From Brachyhypopomus gauderio (Eukaryota; Chordata; Actinopteri; Gymnotiformes; Hypopomidae), in NCBI RefSeq assembly GCF_052324685.1, contig NC_135220.1, positions 9,805,320 through 9,869,319 on the forward strand: a DNA stretch of 64,000 bases, given 5' to 3'. Below are positions 42,878 to 53,224 of this stretch, piece after piece (within the stretch, counting starts at the first letter, position 1; the number at the start of each line of letters is the position of its first letter). Below the pieces are notes generated by a model that worked only from the letters and a program-made list of their open reading frames with translations, made no database searches and was not told the DNA's origin. The position numbers and the translations under genes were made by a program.

Positions 42878-44050
42878 AAAAAATAACTTGTGGCGTCCCC
42901 CAAGGATCAATTCTTGGGCCGTTACTATTCAACCTATATATGCTTCTGTTACCACACATCATTAATAAACATGGTATTAGTTATCATCAATATGCAGATG
43001 ACACACAACTTTATATTTCGCTAGAACCTAAAGCCCTAAAATCAATTTGCTCACTGTTTGACTGCATAGATGATATACAGACATGGATGTCTGACAATTT
43101 TCTGCAGTTAAATAAACAGAAGACAGAGGTTCTTGTTATTGGCAGTGATTCACAAAGGAATGATGTCCAGACTTATTTAAATCAAATGAATCTGAATGCC
43201 AGACAATGTGTTAAGAACCTGGGCGTCACCTTTGATAATGAGCTCAGCTTCAAATCACACATCATGACTACATGCAAGACAGCTTATTTTCACCTTCAAA
43301 ACATCGCTAAGGTCTGAGATATGCTCTCTCTTGCTGACAGTGAAAAACATTTATCACATCAAGGCTAGATTATTGTAACGCTGTTCTATCTGCTCTTCCA
43401 AAGAGTTCTATTTCGCACCTACAGCGAGTTCAGAACGCGGCTGCAAGGGTTCTGACCCGCAGGAGAAAGAGAGATCACATTACATCTGCACTCCACTCAC
43501 TGCACTGGTTACCTGTCAGCTTTAGAATAGATTTTAAGGTTCTAGTCATGGTTTTTAAATGTCTTCATGGTCTTGCCCCTCTTTACCTGAGTGAAATGAT
43601 GGTTAGATATCTTCCAGTCAGGTCTCTCAGGTCTTCAAACAGTAATCTACTGGTGATTCCTAAAAGCCGAATAAAGATTGGCGAGGGTGCTTTTAGCCAC
43701 TATGGCCCAAAGCTCTGGAATTCTCTTCCTGAAGAGCTCAGAGGCATTTCATCCCTGCATAGTTTTAAGAGCAGTCTCAAAACATTCCTGTTTAGATCCG
43801 CTTTTAGTTAAGAAACTCTATCTTAATAGTTTTATCTATTTATCTATTTACTTTACTTTTTATTATCTTATTTACTTTACTTTTTTACTTTTTGTTATTT
43901 TAATATTTTTATCTTTAATTTCTTTTAACATTTTCCTTTTGTCTTTTTGTCTTATCTCCTTTTAATGTTTCTTTTATTTATACTGTAAAGCACTTTGAGT
44001 TACATGTATGTATGAAAGGTGCTATACAAATAAAGATTATTATCATTATT
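42878..44050 (+). mobile_element. L2-like LINE 3' half, 5' truncated
   Basis: It starts in [13 protein letters not shown] of the reverse transcriptase and continues through [11 protein letters not shown] and LNKQKTEVLVIG to HLQNIAKV, where a stop breaks the frame. Frameshifted pieces follow. The C-terminus (LYLSEMMVRYLPVRSLRSS ... [12 protein letters not shown]) is at 43548-43811. The 3' tail GTAAAGCACTTTGAGT ... GCTATACAAATAAAG ends near 44050 with an ATT-rich run. Confidence 0.85.
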
Positions 44051-44342
44051 AACTCACCCCCCCCCCCCTGTGGGTCCCAGCCTGCTATATTTTTTGACAC
44101 CAAGCTTATCTGGACCTTCTGGTGGGATTGCACCACTGGGCTGGGAGGGTTGGGTGCCATTCCTAAAGGGGGGGTCCTGTAAGTGTTGGCTCTAGCACCA
44201 GACCACCACAGACCACCAGGGGAGCCAATGGGCCAATCAACCCAGAGTCACACCTGCTTAGGTGCCTTTATAAAGAGCTGAGAAGAAGACACAGGTTGCT
44301 GAGCCATTGTCAGTGCTCTGTCAACAGACTAGCTGGTATCCA
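44051..44342. other. Short unassigned stretch between LINE and TIR element
   Basis: It contains a poly-C run and an ACCAGACCACCACAGACCAC repeat. No gene seen. Confidence 0.4.
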
Positions 44343-45432
44343 CACTGCAAAAAATCTGTGCCAAAATATAAGAAAAAATATAAACAAAACGAGAAAAAGA
44401 ATGGTTGAATCAAGCAAAATTATCTGCCAGTATAGTGAGAAAATTTAGCTTGATAAGATTTCTTGAAACAAGAAAAATAATTTTGCACTAAAAATGATCT
44501 TGTACTCTCAAAAAACACTAAAAATGACTTAATTTAAGCAAAACCTACCTAATCAAATATTATTATTAATGCCAAAACTAGCATATTAATCTTGTTTTAA
44601 GCAAGATTTTTAAGACTTTTGAGATAAAACTGATCTTGAAATGATTCAGGAAAACTTATTTTGAGCTATATTTTACTAGTATTAGAAAGTTTTGTGTATC
44701 ACAATAAGCTTGTAATGCTCAAAAGTAGCAATTTTTCCCTCAAAAGTAGCTTTGTGTACCCTTATTTCAAGTGTATTAAACTCATTTTAAGTTCTAAAAT
44801 AGTGACATTGTCTTAGACTTTAGACCACCACCAACTTGACATAAGATTAGAAAGGGATTATTTAAGCATTTTAGGATAAAATATGTCCTGAAGTTAGCTG
44901 GAAATACTCATATTATGCATTTTATTACTCACTAAGAAGTGCTTTTTTATCATAATAATACACAATTCACCTCAGTTCAAGTGCATTTAACTTATTGTAA
45001 GCTCTACAATACTGTAGTGATAATGTTCTAGATTTAAAACAACCACATACTTAATAAAAATAATAAAGTCTTTTGCATTAACAAACATTTTATTTAGCTC
45101 TGAAATGCAGGAGTAAACATTTCTTACAGTCCAGTGCATTTAGTCAGTTACACTGAGACAGGATGACTGGAGCACCATGTTTTGGCTCACAGTGTGTATG
45201 ACCATAATAACATACTAATAATGGTAATAAAAAAACAGCATAACATGCCATATATGTGTAACACATGGATTACAGTCAGACATGATCATCTGAAATCTGT
45301 CCCCTCATTACACTTACAAAGTGCTTATTAACATTAACATGAATATCTGATCAATGTGTCCATACATAAACCAAATTCTTATTATTAAAGTCTTAACATT
45401 GGGCTACATTCTGAATACGAATGGAAACGGCT

Positions 45433-46587
45433 TTACTTGCCAACAAAATCTTTCCAGTCAGCCATGCTCTTCTTGAAAGATGGTGTGAGGTCTCTCTCAT
45501 GGATTGTATGACAGAAAGCAGTGTAGCTACGCACCTGGGGTAAGTAAGGTGTAGAGTATAATAGTGGGCCATAAGGTACAAAACACCCTCTGTAACCTTG
45601 TCTTTTGGGAGCGTAGTTATCGGTACATCTCCTACAGCCAGGAGGCAGTTGGACGAACTCAGAATAAGGACTGGACAGGAGATGGGGCGTTTCTTTTAGT
45701 CATTGGGGTCTTCTTTTTCCTAAAAAAACATAACATGGACATCTTTGCATCAGGATGAAGCACTTTTGTTTAAATGATCAATTCTACATAGGTCAATAAA
45801 ATCTGGTATTAACCAAGTAGTGCATTCATTTTTGCTCACCTGGAGAACGTGCACTAGAGCCTCACTTGCATGCCCTAACTTCTTTGGAGCAGCAGATGAA
45901 GAGGGAAACAATGATGGCAGCACATGTAGGATACCGAGAGCCTGTTCATCTGTTGAGGATATGAATTACTTTTACACTTAAATAATACAAGGTCAAATCT
46001 GATCAACAGTTGACATCTGCTAAAATATAAAAAGGTTATAAAAATAATGGGACAGCCACCACAAATGAAAAGAAAACAACACACTACCACATAAACTTGC
46101 CTAATGTCCATCCTAATAACATTAAAACATCATTGTTTACCTTTGTCCATTCCCATTGGGCGTTTCAGCAGCTTTTTTCCACACACCAAAAAACTGCACC
46201 TTCTGGCAGAAGTTGTCCCATTTTCCCTTCAGCTCATCAATGTAGTGGATGTTCTCTTTGTCCAGAATACATTGAAGCCCCCCCATCACCTATCCAATTT
46301 AAATATAAAGACATTTGATTGCATTGGGGAGCAGGAGGAAACTGGCACACAAGACATTGTTTTGTGTGGTGGCATGTTTTGAACTATGTTAGTCAATAAT
46401 GACTTACATGTCCAATGTCCTTGAAACAAGGATACGCCTCTAAAATTTTCTTGTGTTTGTCCTCTTTGCGAAAAGAATTAGAGTCAATGAATGCTCTTCT
46501 GGCTGCAAATTCAAATCCAGGAGCTGAGAGATGGTTTGGATTTTTCTTCTTACACAAAGACTGTAAGGTTCTGTGGTGCTTGGCCAT
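45433..46587 (-). pseudogene. Decayed multi-exon gene of an uncharacterised family, minus strand
   Basis: Four coding exons can be read on the minus strand. One (46587-46408, MAKHHRTLQSL to FKDIGH) ends at GTAAGT. One (46290-46141, DKENIHYIDELKGKWDNF to NGNG) ends at GTAAAC. One (45949-45840, DEQALGILHVLPSLF to LVHVLQ) ends at GTGAGC. The last (45692-45433, KRPISCPVLI, HYYTLHLTYPRCVATLLSVIQ) stops with TAA. A possible first exon MDELDGVTVATE lies at 47323-47288 with donor GTAATG. Splice sites match exon edges. The join of the second and third listed exons is out of frame, and a deletion after SVIQ shifts the last 25 codons (HERDLTPSFKKSMADW in the other frame), so it is broken. The wording reminds me of proteins annotated SAMD3-like in fish genomes; function unknown. 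Confidence 0.6.
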
Positions 46588-47287
46588 AGTTGCTGAACTG
46601 TGTGTCTGAAGTGTCGATATCTGCAGGCTTTTTAGCTGTTCTAGTTAGGGCCCTGTGCTTGCCTGTGGTTGCTGGACTGTCAGTGTCTGGAGTGTCAATG
46701 CCAGCGGGCATGTTAGCTGAAGGACAAACATATAGATAATTAAATACATGACATTAATTCATAAAAGTTAGCCATGCACATAAGCGAGATTGACGCTTGG
46801 TATGAAAATGTAAAAAAAATGTAAATGTGAAGAAATGGTTACATAATTACATTTTACATTGTTAAATATTGTTAGTTATTTTATTAGTCTTCCTAACAAA
46901 ATAAGTGCAAAATATGAACACAATTTGTAAATGCAATGTTGGAAGTCTGGCATTGCAGCCTGAGTCTGGGGTGCTACTCCCTTCAGAAGGGCAGTCTTGA
47001 ATGCTGCTCCCTTGTGAGGAGCCATCCAGAATCACTGTTGAGTCACTTGAATCAAATTCATCTGGATCAGGATGGCAAATGTACCAAATGTACAGGTGAC
47101 CATAATGGTAGCTAGCTCTGGACACTCATGTGATTACAACATTAGCTGATCTTAAACTTTCTGATGAATCAGATTTATAAGTAGGTGTTTACTTACAAGG
47201 GATTTGTATTGGTGTTACTGGTGCATAATAAAATATGAGGTACAAATAAAACAGTAACTATGTTAAATGTATATTTGACTACATTAC

Positions 47288-47323
47288 CTCAGTCGCCACA
47301 GTGACGCCGTCAAGTTCGTCCAT
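47288..47323 (-). pseudogene. Possible 5' exon of the decayed gene
   Basis: ATG begins MDELDGVTVATE and is followed by splice donor GTAATG. Upstream on the minus strand is CpG-containing sequence (47500-47600) that could be a promoter. The link to the downstream exons is inferred only from order. The acceptor at 46716 leads to a different frame from MAKHHRT. Confidence 0.4.
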
Positions 47324-47681
47324 CCTGTTAGCGGTTTTAGCTAACGTTAGGTCGTTATTAGCTGCAACAGTGTACGCAAATATACATTGAAACACGAATA
47401 ATATTTAAAACGTATGTACCTAAAAAACACAAGATAATCGATACAACTTACCTGCATGAAATACGGATTCAAAAATCTCGGACAAGGTAGTTTTATTTCG
47501 CGCCTGTAATGTTCCCTCCACTAGCCGTACTGCGTTGTTCTTCTTCTTTGGTACTGCGCATGCGCAACTTTCAACAGACGCGGGACAACCTGCCCACTGC
47601 TGTTACCATTTTCAAAGCAGGGATTTATGGCAGTAATTAATTGAAAACAATATATATATATTATATACCACAATACAAACT

Positions 47682-47742
47682 ATACCACAATACAAATTAT
47701 AAGCCAACACATTATATTCAGCCCAGGAGAAATCACCAGTAG
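47682..47742. repeat. Left arm of a 54-bp perfect inverted repeat
   Basis: ACCACAATACAAATTATAAG through GGAGAAATCACC is the exact reverse complement of 50812-50867. Together the arms bracket the LTR element 47811-50247 and a LINE tail. Confidence 0.85.
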
Positions 47743-47810
47743 TTCATAACTTTTAAATGTGGGGTGTAAGTTCTCATTTAGTTATCTTTACAGAATAATT
47801 AATCTGAAAT

Positions 47811-48111
47811 TGTCACGTTGTGGGGGGGTCCCCCTACCGGTCGCCCCCGGTTACAGCGGCAGCGGTCCTGTTTTTGGTCACGTGATGTTCGTTCCTCAGG
47901 TGGGCGGGACCCGTGATCCGTCTCACCTGAGGGTCGTTTGTTCGTCTATATACGTCTTGTCTTTGTACCAGTTGTTGACTGCTGGTTATTATTTCCTTCA
48001 TTTGGAACAATGCACAGGTTTTTGGTTTGCACACTTTCTATTAAACCATCCTCTTTCCCTGAGACTTGGCGTGATTGCTTCCTTTTTGAGTTGCTCACCC
48101 TGCCCGTCACA
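47811..48111 (+). repeat. Left LTR (family 2)
   Basis: TGTCACGTTGTGGG to GCCCGTCACA, 301 bp. It differs from the right LTR by an extra TTG and by two transitions (CACAGG for CACGGG, GATTGC for GATCGC). Confidence 0.9.
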
Positions 48112-49949
48112 GAATAACCAGCCACCTTTCGGAAGCCGCCAGTCTCCTTTGCTTTCTCCTTCGTTCGTGGTCATGTCTCGTGGTAAGTGTTTGTCTACGT
48201 GCTGTGTGTTTGTCGTGTATTGTCTGAGAGAGTGTTGAGTCTGTCCCCACTCGTCCCGCCGTGTTTAAATGTTGTTTGTGTTTAAACCCGTAAAATCACA
48301 CGGCGGTGACTAGAGCTGGGGACCGGTAGACTCCGCTCTCGCCCAGCGAAACTACCGGTGCCTCACATTGCGCACGTCCGTTGTTCGTTATCGTCTGTAT
48401 GTGTGTGTGTATGTACGTTGTGTTTTAATAACGACGCGGACGTGAGCGAGTGTGTGAGTGTGCCGTGGTGTGTGTTTTGCTGGTGGTGTTCGTGTGTGTA
48501 TGTAGTCGGGTCCACCGGTGCGTGCCGCACGCTAGACCGCGTTAGACGCGAGGGTCTCTCGGTGCCTTTTGCCTCGCTCACCCGATATCCCGTGGTGACG
48601 GGGGTGAGCGACTGCGCCCGAGAGACGCGTCGCTGTGGGCGTGACGCGCAAGCCGCTCGCGTATAGCTCTCTCTCTCTCCAAAGATCTGCGGATCCCGTG
48701 GGGAAAACAGTCCTGTCCGGTGGGTCCTGTCCGGTGGGTCCTGTCCGTTTGTTTGTGTTCTGTCTTTGCGTGTTCATTTTGTCCTAGAGTGTAGCGTGCT
48801 TTGTTTTATGTAATTCCTCTCTTGCACCCCTCTTCACAGTGTGTGGGGAGGGGCCCATTAGAGGTCCCGTGCCACTGGATGTGGCACGGAGGGCATCCTG
48901 GGTGCGTGTATGTTGTATGTTGTGTCTGTGTTTTTTGTTTTGTTATTCCCCAGAGGGCCCCCCCCTAAATATGTTTTTGGGGGGGAGCTATGGGGTTCCT
49001 GAGCCACGACAGGTGGCTCAGAAGGCACTGCTCCTTCAGGAGACCTGACCGGTTGGGAGGGACCCCTGAGCAAAGAGGAGCCCCTGTACCCCTTTGTAGG
49101 CGGAGGATGCCTGGGGTGTAAGGACAGGGTGTCTCCTCATGCCAAGAAGGGGTCCCTTCCCCCCTGTGTAAAAGGGGGGTCAGTGGTCGGAGCAGTGCGC
49201 GTTTTGTGTTGTGTTGTCTGTGTGCGTGTGTGTGTGATGTGTTGCAGGTCGCTCCTGGAGGTGGACTGCGGCACTCCCGGACCTAGTGGGGTCTCCAGGC
49301 AGAAACCCTCCCCTTCGAGCTCGGGGTGACCAGCGTGTCCCTGTTGCGGATTGCCAGGGCCCTGGTCTCTGGCGCTCCTGGGTTGGGTGGAGGAGTCCAC
49401 CTTGAGATGAGGGGCCCCGGGAGGGGTTCACTCCCCAGGAGTCTGGGGTGACCCCTAGCGAAAAGGGCAGGGGTCAGCTCCGAGCGAGGAGGTAGGTTCG
49501 GGAGGTGTTGGTGGAAGCCGTGGCCGCACCCCAGTGTGGCGGCCTGCACACATCAACACCTATGACGTTTGTTGGGCCATGTGCTCCCGGTCCGCACACA
49601 GCGGTGGGGCTTAAGCGGCCTAAGGCCGGTTAGGGCGCGAGGGCCCTGTGACCGACCGGGGCGTGGTTATCGTCTTGTTGACGGCCCAGTCGGTCCAGGG
49701 TCCCGCCCAGGAGGCGAGCTAACCTGTATGTGTTTTTATGTTTCAGCTCCAGGACTGCAGGGAACGGGTCCCTGCCTGGTCTGCGTCCTGTGACGAGGAG
49801 CTTATGTGTTTTGTGTTTTATGTTTCAGCTCAGGACGGCAGGGAACGGGTCCCTGTCTTGTCCCCGCCCTCCCGCCCCTTTGTTGTGTTTTGTGTGCTGC
49901 CGCTGTAAGCCGCACATCCGGAGGGGATTGCGGCTTTGGTGGGGGGGTC
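48112..49949. other. Internal region of the LTR element, no coding domain
   Basis: GC-rich with short tandem repeats: CCTGTCCGGTGGGT three times near 48712-48745, and a roughly 80-bp duplication containing ACGGCAGGGAACGGGTCCCT (about 49742-49860). Several overlapping frames on both strands lack known motifs. It has the look of a packaging or structural RNA region rather than a gene. Confidence 0.6.
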
Positions 49950-50247
49950 TGTCACGTTGTGGGGGGGTCCCCCTACCGGTCGCCCCCGGTTACAGCGGCA
50001 GCGGTCCTGTTTTTGGTCACGTGATGTTCGTTCCTCAGGTGGGCGGGACCCGTGATCCGTCTCACCTGAGGGTCGTTTGTTCGTCTATATACGTCTTGTC
50101 TTTGTACCAGTTGACTGCTGGTTATTATTTCCTTCATTTGGAACAATGCACGGGTTTTTGGTTTGCACACTTTCTATTAAACCATCCTCTTTCCCTGAGA
50201 CTTGGCGTGATCGCTTCCTTTTTGAGTTGCTCACCCTGCCCGTCACA
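49950..50247 (+). repeat. Right LTR (family 2)
   Basis: 298 bp, TGTCACGTTGTGGG to GCCCGTCACA, followed by the GAAAT duplication. Confidence 0.9.
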
Positions 50248-50329
50248 GAAATACACAACAATTAGTTAAGCTAAGTAATTAATTAAACACAATTGTAGCA
50301 TATACATACATATACATATACTATTATAA

Positions 50330-50800
50330 ACTATTATATATACACACTATTATTATTATTATACTGTCAATTGCACTGTATGTCCATGACATATAATATC
50401 GAGATACTGTTTCTCTCTCATCTTACACTTAACACATAACATTTAAATTAAAAGAATAAAAAGTAAAAGTATGTAATAGTCATAAAATAATGATAATAAT
50501 AGTAATAATAGTGCTGAGGGACTACAATGTTCACTGTGCAAAATAGCAGTAGTGCAAGTATTATTGTAAGGGATGAGAATAGTGCAGAGCAGTGCAGTTC
50601 AGTCAATAGCAGCATGATTGAGGTAGAGTTCTGGTGTGCAAAAGGATCTTATGTAGATATATGTAGAGCCAGTCTGTTTGATTGCATTAAAGTTCAGAAG
50701 AGATAGATGGTGGATAGAGTTCAGTTTCCTGACAGCCTGATGGACGAAGATGTTCAGCAGTCTTGTGGAGCGGGCCCGAAGGCTCCGGTACCTTATATTA
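50330..50800 (-). mobile_element. LINE/SINE 3'-end fragment, reverse orientation
   Basis: Same vocabulary as 5459-5880 (CCTGACAGCCTGATGGACGA and GGCTCCGGTACCT here, GTATCTCCTGCCAGATGGCA there). No coding part. Family uncertain. Confidence 0.4.
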
Positions 50801-50811
50801 TATATATGGTG

Positions 50812-50867
50812 ATTTCTCCTGGGCTGAATATAATGTGTTGGCTTATAATTTGTATTGTGGTTTAATT
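50812..50867. repeat. Right arm of the 54-bp perfect inverted repeat
   Basis: GGTGATTTCTCCTGGGCTGA through TTTGTATTGTGGT is the exact reverse complement of the arm at 47682-47742. Confidence 0.85.
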
Positions 50868-51463
50868 TGAATAATGTTCGGATGTTAAATGAGAAATGAC
50901 TCAAACAATTATATATTATCCTTTCAAATGTGGAGATGTTCATGTAACTGAACATTTAAAAAATCCTCATTGGATTTGTGTATCATTTTATTCCATTTTG
51001 TTGGAGTTTTATTTTGATTGAAGGAATAGTTCTACATTCTCAGAATTCCTAGTCTTGTGATCAGCATGAAGCAAACAGCAGAGACTCCAGAAAGTCACTC
51101 TAATGAGTTTTTGTCAAAATCCATTGAAACTTAAGGCTTTCCTATAAACAAGATATATTTTCTTAAATCATGTAAGTCTAATTCCTGAAACAAGGTGATT
51201 CATCCCATTGCAGATAACACAGCAGCTTAAAAACGTCTTCAAATGTCAAAAAAGCTTGTTTCATATGACATATGACTAAATACAAGATGTTTTTAAGACT
51301 TTTTCACTTAACAAGATATTCAAAATGTATTGTCCTAAAACAAGTCCCTATATCTTGCAGAAATTGTACATGTTTGGCAATTATGTCTTATATTAAGACT
51401 AATGAGATATTTTGACTAGAAATGAGACAAATATACTTGGTAAGATTTTGATTTTTTCCAGTG

Positions 51464-51855
51464 CAAGGTTGAGGCTGTTGAGAATATATCAGGCCTGGTG
51501 ACTTGGATTCTTATCCTGGTCTCCACAGGCATTTTCTTATTACATACTCGCACTTCTAATCACACACAAAGCATGGGTCCTACCATCCAAACCCTGTGGT
51601 ATTTCACCCAGTCGGCCTCTGAATCTCTCTCCACATGGCCTGGGTTAATTTCCCATTTCTGGAAATTTCAAATGCCACTACTAATTTCAAACGTTATGCT
51701 GAGTTTTGCCATCCTGCAGAAAACTGCATGTCCAGTGCAGGACTGCAAATAGTTAAGAAACCTTAATTGATTTCTAACACTTCAAGCAGTCTGGTTAAAG
51801 CTGCTCAGTAGAGAACAGGCTGTCTGCAGACTACATCAAATAAAAATATGAACGT
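51464..51855. other. No gene seen
   Basis: Unassigned sequence between the 7.1-kb TIR element and the piggyBac element. A short open frame (51498-51752) shows no motif. Confidence 0.4.
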
Positions 51856-53019
51856 TTAACACTAGAAGCGCCGCGCCTTATTTACATACTTATACCTAGA
51901 AGCGCGGAGGGCCGGTCATCTGACCGATTTCATCACCTCCTACTAGCGCCGTGTTGTTTTCACCTACTTAAAGCGCGCCTCGGGTGGTCAAAAGACCGCT
52001 GAGTCTTTACACAGGGAAGCTGGTACTGACACATAATTAACGCTAGATGGTGTTTTGCACAAAAGGAAGAATGAGCCGCCCAAACAAAATATTCGTAATG
52101 GTGACATTTGCACGTAACGTCAAATTGTTAACAAATTAATGTGACTAAACCTTTTAGAATCTGTGCCTTGTGACCTTGTTCTCAGTAGCCTTCTCATTGT
52201 CAGTTTTGTTTAGTTTCATATTGCATTTCCTGGTTTGTGCGAAAACGTAAATGCAAAATATAGTTTCAGTTTTGTTTCTTGGTTAGTGTAATAGTTTGTT
52301 TGGTTAGTGTAATAGTTTGCTTATTTGTCTGTGTGTTATTCTGTTGGCATATATGTCACTAGATTATCATGTTCGTTCGCCACACCACTAACCCACTGGC
52401 CCGCACCCCCACTGTGAAGCGTTCACGTCTTTTGTCTTGCTAATGCAACAGACTGCGCTGCAGCCTTCCACCCCCACATCCACAGAAAGCTTGTTCGATA
52501 CTCAGAGTAGCAAAGTGAAGCCCGTAGACCAAGCTAAAGCAAGTTTGTATACTCAATGTTACGCCATTTCAAGTTTTAATGTCTAAAAGTTGTGTATGTT
52601 AGTGAATTGTAGGCTATGGTGAACATAACAAATCTACAAATAAATGTCTATAATGTTTTGTGTTAGACAAAGAACAAAAAGTATAAATAGGCAAAATAAT
52701 TACAAAAATATCATTATAAAAGGTAGGCTATGTACCTTTGCGTAACAAAATGCAAAATTATTAAAATGATACGGATGGCTTCACGAATATAGTTGCCTCT
52801 CTCCTCTCTAATGTTCACTTTTTTATCTCGGCGTATTGTGTTGCCGTTTCAAATGAGGTGTTTGATCGGTGAATAGCCGATGTGTGATCCCACGTCCTAA
52901 CGACCGTGCTATCACCGAGTGTTATCACCATTCGGTGATTTACATGTATCGTATTTTGCATAAGTTTCGTTCCCCACCTCAAATTAAGTTCCATTTATGT
53001 AGTGAATTGTGAACTTGAG

Positions 53020-53191
53020 AATAAACCTCCGCCACTGTGGTTAATGTTCATGCACTGTTTGAACAATATTTATTAATTACAGCCAGGTTTTGGAGGTTGT
53101 AGAACACAGCTACAGGCCAACAACGGGTGCATCCCGTCTCTCTTTAGCGTATATTGAATAAGTTTCGTTCACCACCTCAAATTAAGTTCCC
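53020..53191 (-). pseudogene. Diverged partial duplicate of the transposase 3' coding region
   Basis: It matches 53460-53575 (CATGCACTGTTTGAACAATA, GGAGGTTGTAGAA, CAGGCCAAC). It is bounded by a direct repeat ATAAGTTTCGTTC ... CACCTCAAATTAAGTTCC at about 52970 and 53160. Confidence 0.65.
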
Positions 53192-53224
53192 TTTGTTTTG
53201 ATTTGTGTGTCAGCTTCACACAAC

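Larger units (their letters stand above)
47811..50247 (+). mobile_element. Non-autonomous LTR retrotransposon, 2.4 kb, TSD GAAAT
   Basis: Two LTRs of family 2 (47811-48111 and 49950-50247) flank 1.84 kb of GC-rich DNA without recognisable gag or pol. Perfect 5-bp duplication GAAAT lies at 47806-47810 and 50248-50252. The LTRs differ by two substitutions and one 3-bp indel, so the insertion is recent. GGTGGGGGGGTC just before the right LTR could serve as polypurine tract. The primer-binding site after the left LTR (GAATAACCAGCC) was not matched to a tRNA. It must rely on enzymes from another element. Confidence 0.9.
44343..51463. mobile_element. Putative 7.1-kb TIR DNA transposon carrying a spliced gene
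   Basis: The left end CACTGCAAAAAATCTG and right end GATTTTTTCCAGTG are inverted. Both subterminal regions (to about 45060 and from about 51000) are AT-rich with the same vocabulary (CTTGTTTTA, AAGACTTTT, AAATATCT). The enclosed DNA holds a decayed five-exon gene, an LTR element with its own duplication, and a LINE 3' end. The target duplication is at most 2 bp (CA on both sides). It could also be two separate members of one MITE family bracketing unrelated DNA. Confidence 0.5.

Noticed and set aside
48358-49549. Several 70-100 codon ORFs in the internal region of the LTR element
   Set aside because: GC-rich overlapping frames on both strands without gag, protease or RT motifs.
49730-50269. 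179-codon ORF and similar ones at 23178 and 47759
   Set aside because: Same chance frame across three copies of the family 2 LTR; LTR termini and duplications explain the conservation.
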